Source of the DNA: Gordonia insulae
GTDB taxonomy: Bacteria; Actinomycetota; Actinomycetes; Mycobacteriales; Mycobacteriaceae
Reading direction: 5' to 3'
Length of the DNA stretch: 64,000 nucleotides
Assembly: GCF_003855095.1 (NCBI RefSeq)
Contig: NZ_CP033972.1
Coordinates: forward strand, 5,828,001 to 5,892,000
The position numbers were made by a program, and so were the translations under genes. This document shows, piece after piece, positions 60,740-64,000 of this stretch. Numbering within the stretch: the first letter of the stretch is position 1; each line of letters begins with the position of its first letter. A model generated the notes under the pieces. It did no database searches, was not told the origin of the DNA, and was given only the letters and a program-made list of their open reading frames with translations.

Positions 60740-61498
60740 TCAGTGCCAGTCGGCGAGCAACTCGGTCGCCCGCCCGGCGATGGCCATCTGCCACAGCGGT
60801 CCGAAGCTGATCCGGCCCACCCCCAACCCGGCGAGGTGCGCGCGGGATCCATCGGCCGGGTTGCCGATGGCGTTCACCGGGAGCGGCAGTTCGGCGGCCA
60901 GTCGACGTTGGACGTCGTCGGAGTGGAAGCCGACCGGGTACAGCGACCGTGCGCCGGCATCCGCGCACAACCGCAGACGCTCGATGGCGCGATCGACCCG
61001 GTCGGCCTCGTCGCCGACCTGCTTCAGGAACAGGTCGGTGCGGGCGTTGATGACCACCGGGACGTCCGCGGCATCGGCGGCGGCACGCAGGGCTCCGACC
61101 AGTTCGGCGTGTTCGGTCGCCTCGCGGAGACGACCGCCCTCGGAGTGCACGGTGTCCTCGATGTTCAGGCCGACCGCTCCGACCTCGAGCAGTCCTTCGA
61201 TCAGGCGCTCGGGTGTCTCGCCGTAGCCCGATTCGATGTCGACCGACAGCGGGACCTCGACGGCGTCGCTGATCTGACGGACCCGGGTGAGGAGCTCGTC
61301 GAAGGTCATGCCTTCGTTGTCGGCGCGCCCGATCGAGTCCGCGACCGGATGACTTCCCACCGTCAGCGCGGCGAAGCCGCCTGCGACCGCGAGATTCGCC
61401 GACCAGGCGTCCCACACGGTCGGGAACACACCCGGATCACCGGGCCGGTGCAGATCGAGCAGGGCGCGGGCCTGTGCGGCCAGGTCACGAGTTGCCAT
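60740..61498 (-). CDS. isocitrate lyase/PEP mutase-family protein
   Basis: 252 residues, TIM barrel of the PEP-mutase/isocitrate-lyase group (PF13714): VDIESGYGETPERLIEG supplies metal-binding acids, then NIEDTVHSE and VVINARTDLFL. The isocitrate lyase KKCGH loop is absent, so it is not that enzyme. Possible activities include oxaloacetate decarboxylase or a C-C/C-P lyase; the substrate is unknown. Its ATG overlaps the end of fecB by 14 nt. Confidence 0.8.
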   Translation of the reverse strand: MATRDLAAQARALLDLHRPGDPGVFPTVWDAWSANLAVAGGFAALTVGSHPVADSIGRADNEGMTFDELLTRVRQISDAVEVPLSVDIESGYGETPERLIEGLLEVGAVGLNIEDTVHSEGGRLREATEHAELVGALRAAADAADVPVVINARTDLFLKQVGDEADRVDRAIERLRLCADAGARSLYPVGFHSDDVQRRLAAELPLPVNAIGNPADGSRAHLAGLGVGRISFGPLWQMAIAGRATELLADWH

Positions 61499-62492
61499 CG
61501 AGGGACTCCTTGACGTCGTTGAGGACCAGCCACGCGGCAGCGAGACCGGAAGAGCCGTACCAGAGGTCGTCGTCGACCGCGAGGACGCGCTTCCACGTCG
61601 GTGCGCCCATGTCGAGCCATCGGTCGCTCAGCAGGACTTCCTCGCCATGCGCCTGCCCGCGGTCGCCCTGGAAGCTGACGTAGATGAGGTCGGCGTCGGC
61701 GTCGGTGAAGTTCTTGTCCGTGACGGTGAACGACTGCGGCGACCGCTGTGCCTCGGGTCGCTGCACGCCGATCTCGGCGAGGATCTGCCCCGCGAAGGTG
61801 TCGGTGCCGGCGATCATCTCGGAGTCCCCGGTGAACCGGACCAGCGAGACCTGACTGTGCTGGGCATCCATCCGCCTGCCGGTCTTGACCGTCTCGGCAC
61901 GGTACTCGTCGAGGAGTCGCTCTCCGCTCGACGACCGGCCCAGTGCGTCGGCGACGGACTGGAAGCGTTCCTGCCAGTTCTCGCCCGGTTCGATCGTGAC
62001 CATCTGCGCATCCCCGAACGCAGCCGCGGTCGCCGCGGTCTGCGGGGTCGTGAGGACGATGTCGGGGGCGGCCGTCGCGACGGCCGCGGCGTCGGGCCTG
62101 GCCCCGATCGCCGGTACCGACGAGAGTTGGGGTCCGAGATAGGCGGGCACCGGTGTTGTGGCCGCGACCGCGACCACCTTCGGCCCGATCCCCAGCGCGC
62201 AGACCGCGTCGAGCAACGATGGATCGGTGACGACGATGCGGTTGACGTCGGTGACGCCGGCGTCGGGCGCGGTCGGGGTGAGGCAGGTGCGGGTCAGATC
62301 CCGGTCCGCGTTGACGATGTTGACCTCGGCGACCCGCGTCGTCACCGTGGAGACGGGGCTGCCGTCGGGCGTGGTCAGCGGCGCGTCGTCGCTGCACGCG
62401 GAGACGACGGTGATCATCAGGAGCGACGAGACGGCCGCGGCCATCCGAAGCCTGCGCCGAGGTGGAACCGGGGTTTCGCCGCTGCGATGCAC
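61485..62492 (-). CDS. fecB: iron-siderophore-type ABC substrate-binding lipoprotein (FecB-like)
   Basis: 335 residues from GTG 62492. Lipobox VVSAC places the lipid Cys near residue 33. The class III periplasmic-binding fold is seen in NRIVVTDPSLLDAVCALGIGPKVVAVAATTPVPAY, RPDAAAVATAAPDIVLTT and a C-terminal WYGSSGLAAAWLVLNDV. TAGCGT lies 6 nt upstream. It sits beside ctaD as fecB (Rv3044) does in M. tuberculosis. No cognate permease is nearby. Confidence 0.82.
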   Translation of the reverse strand: MHRSGETPVPPRRRLRMAAAVSSLLMITVVSACSDDAPLTTPDGSPVSTVTTRVAEVNIVNADRDLTRTCLTPTAPDAGVTDVNRIVVTDPSLLDAVCALGIGPKVVAVAATTPVPAYLGPQLSSVPAIGARPDAAAVATAAPDIVLTTPQTAATAAAFGDAQMVTIEPGENWQERFQSVADALGRSSSGERLLDEYRAETVKTGRRMDAQHSQVSLVRFTGDSEMIAGTDTFAGQILAEIGVQRPEAQRSPQSFTVTDKNFTDADADLIYVSFQGDRGQAHGEEVLLSDRWLDMGAPTWKRVLAVDDDLWYGSSGLAAAWLVLNDVKESLDGNS

Positions 62493-62498
62493 GCGATC

Positions 62499-62504
62499 AC
62501 GCTA
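62499..62504 (-). promoter_or_regulatory. -10 hexamer for fecB
   Basis: TAGCGT on the minus strand, 6 nt before GTG 62492; leaderless spacing. Confidence 0.55.
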
Positions 62505-62564
62505 GCACCGGGCGGACGGTCGGACGCCCGCGGTTGCGGGACGTCACCCGGGCTGTCGTGCCGG

Positions 62565-62602
62565 CCCCGTCCCGCGGCCCGCGAGTCGTCGTCGGGACGG
62601 GG
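62565..62602. repeat. inverted repeat between fecB and ctaD
   Basis: CCCCGTCCC (62565-62573) and GGGACGGGG (62594-62602) form a perfect 9-bp stem with a 20-nt loop. It lies between divergent genes, so it is not a normal terminator. Role unknown. The rest of the 285-nt gap holds TAGGAT (about 62685-62690), a possible ctaD -10. Confidence 0.5.
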
Positions 62603-62777
62603 TGTGAACAGTGCCTTTCCCGGGCTCCGACACGGAAATACGACGGATCGTAGGACCCACTCGGCCACTGCCCTTGTGAGGGTTTAGGATCAGTACTCAG
62701 CGCTCGTTTTGTTCATGTGGCGACCGCGGGGAAACGGCAGGTGACCGGCCCTGTTGGTCGCGCAACGAGGAGGATCT

Positions 62778-64000
62778 GTGACCGCGGTCGACCAGCCCAC
62801 CACGCAAGTGGCTCCAGTGCGTCCCTTCCCGGAGCGCTATCAGCCCAAGGGTTCGTTCATCTACAAGCTGATCACCACCACCGATCACAAGCTGATCGGC
62901 ATGATGTACATCACCGCCTGCTTCGGCTTCTTCCTCATCGGTGGCCTGATGGCGCTGCTGATGCGTGGCGAGCTCGCCCACCCGGGCATGCAGTTCCTGT
63001 CGACCGAGCAGTTCAACCAGCTGTTCACCATGCACGGCACCGTGATGCTGCTGTTCTACGCGACACCGATCGTGATCGGCTTCGCCAACTTCGTGCTGCC
63101 ACTGCAGATCGGTTCGCCCGACGTCGCGTTCCCGCGCCTCAACGCCTTCGGTTTCTGGCTGTTCCTGTTCGGCGCCTCGATCGCGCTGGCCGGCTTCCTC
63201 ACCCCCGGTGGCGCCGCCGACTTCGGCTGGACCGCGTACACCCCGCTGACCGACGCGATCCACTCCCCGGGCGTCGGCGCCGACCTCTGGATCATGGGCC
63301 TCGGTGTGGGTGGTCTGGGCACCATCCTCGGTGCGGTCAACATGGTGACCACCGTCGTCTGTCTGCGTGCGCCCGGCATGACCATGTTCCGGATGCCGAT
63401 CTTCACCTGGAACATCCTGGTCACCAGCGTGCTGATCCTGCTGGTCTTCCCGCTGCTCACCGCGGCGCTGCTCGGACTGGAGGTCGACCGTCAATTCGGC
63501 GCCCACCTCTACGATCCCGCCAACGGCGGTGTGATCCTGTGGCAGCACCTGTTCTGGTTCTTCGGTCACCCCGAGGTCTACGTCATCGCTCTGCCGTTCT
63601 TCGGCATCGTGTCCGAGGTGTTCCCGGTGTTCGCCCGTAAGCCGATCTTCGGCTACTCCGGCCTCATCTACGCCACGATGGCCATTGCCGCGCTGTCGGT
63701 CGCCGTGTGGGCGCACCACATGTATGTCACCGGTGCCGTGCTGTTGCCGTTCTTCTCCTTCATGACGTTCCTGATCGCAGTGCCCACCGGTGTGAAGTTC
63801 TTCAACTGGATAGGCACGATGTGGCGCGGCAACATGACGTTCGAGACACCCATGCTGTTCTCCGTGGGCTTCATCGTGACGTTCCTGTTCGGTGGCCTGA
63901 CCGGTGTGCTGCTGGCCAGCCCGCCGCTGGACTTCCACCTGTCCGACAGCTACTTCGTCGTCGCCCACTTCCACTACGTCCTCTTCGGCACCATCGTGTT
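62778..64000 (+). CDS. ctaD: cytochrome c oxidase subunit I, partial (3' end outside window)
   Basis: 407 codons seen from GTG 62778, which follows GAGGAGG; the frame is open to the window end. Heme-copper oxidase features: an early [12 protein letters not shown] heme ligand, [14 protein letters not shown] (CuB His and the cross-linked Tyr), WAHHMYVTG (two CuB His) and [10 protein letters not shown] (heme His pair) close to the end. At least nine transmembrane helices are included. It is the catalytic subunit of the aa3 terminal oxidase of the bcc-aa3 supercomplex. The missing C-terminus should hold about 150 more residues. Confidence 0.95.
   Translation, partial: MTAVDQPTTQVAPVRPFPERYQPKGSFIYKLITTTDHKLIGMMYITACFGFFLIGGLMALLMRGELAHPGMQFLSTEQFNQLFTMHGTVMLLFYATPIVIGFANFVLPLQIGSPDVAFPRLNAFGFWLFLFGASIALAGFLTPGGAADFGWTAYTPLTDAIHSPGVGADLWIMGLGVGGLGTILGAVNMVTTVVCLRAPGMTMFRMPIFTWNILVTSVLILLVFPLLTAALLGLEVDRQFGAHLYDPANGGVILWQHLFWFFGHPEVYVIALPFFGIVSEVFPVFARKPIFGYSGLIYATMAIAALSVAVWAHHMYVTGAVLLPFFSFMTFLIAVPTGVKFFNWIGTMWRGNMTFETPMLFSVGFIVTFLFGGLTGVLLASPPLDFHLSDSYFVVAHFHYVLFGTIV

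Overview
The window is about 64 kb of high-GC DNA from an actinobacterium of the mycolic-acid group (order Mycobacteriales). The evidence is the gene content: mshB (mycothiol), lpqW, gpgS and glgM/glgC (methylglucose lipopolysaccharide and glycogen), fbiA/fbiB (coenzyme F420), whiB2, type VII secretion parts, and long runs of gene order that I recognise from Mycobacterium tuberculosis. Gordonia or a close relative is my best guess, but that is an inference. I see no rRNA, tRNA, CRISPR array, insertion sequence or prophage.

Layout. 0-6 kb: the tail of one secreted protein, a sugar-porter MFS transporter, a minus-strand run (secreted protein, lipase-like protein without its catalytic residues, lysoplasmalogenase) and another secreted paralogue. 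6-11 kb: a thiBPQ-type ABC importer coupled to mutT and an EamA exporter gene. 11-37.7 kb: a block collinear with M. tuberculosis Rv1165-Rv1213 (typA, lpqW, mshB, FO-synthase-like genes, fdxC, dapC, dapD, dapE, LOG proteins, fadD6, folP2, gpgS, DivIVA-domain protein, DUF3117, glgM, glgC), with local changes. 37.7-45.5 kb: a block matching Rv3255c-Rv3262 (nudix, fbiB, fbiA, whiB2, zincin-like, DUF3499, TobH, manA), but without manB. 45.5-50.1 kb: divergent eccE/eccB and a urate-hydroxylase-like hpxO. 50.2-64 kb: a block matching Rv3055-Rv3043c (tetR, FMN reductase, nrdHIEF, fecB, ctaD), interrupted by a SWIM/SNF2 pair, carbonic anhydrase and a PEP-mutase-family gene. ctaD runs off the end.

How the genes work together. 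Lysine/peptidoglycan precursors (dapC, dapD, dapE), mycothiol (mshB), sulfur handling (cysteine dioxygenase plus rhodanese), polymethylated polysaccharide and glycogen (gpgS, glgM, glgC), F420 tail chemistry (fbiA, fbiB), mannose supply (TobH, manA) and deoxynucleotide supply (nrdHIEF under tandem NrdR boxes) are all represented. Many genes start 6-7 nt after a TANNNT -10 hexamer, so leaderless transcription appears common and was used to choose starts.

The most unusual object is the three-gene operon at 16.8-20.7 kb. A CofH homologue that has lost its whole radical-SAM CxxxCxxC segment is coupled by 4-nt overlaps to a Baeyer-Villiger-type monooxygenase, which is coupled in turn to an apparently intact CofG. 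It lies where M. tuberculosis carries fused fbiC.
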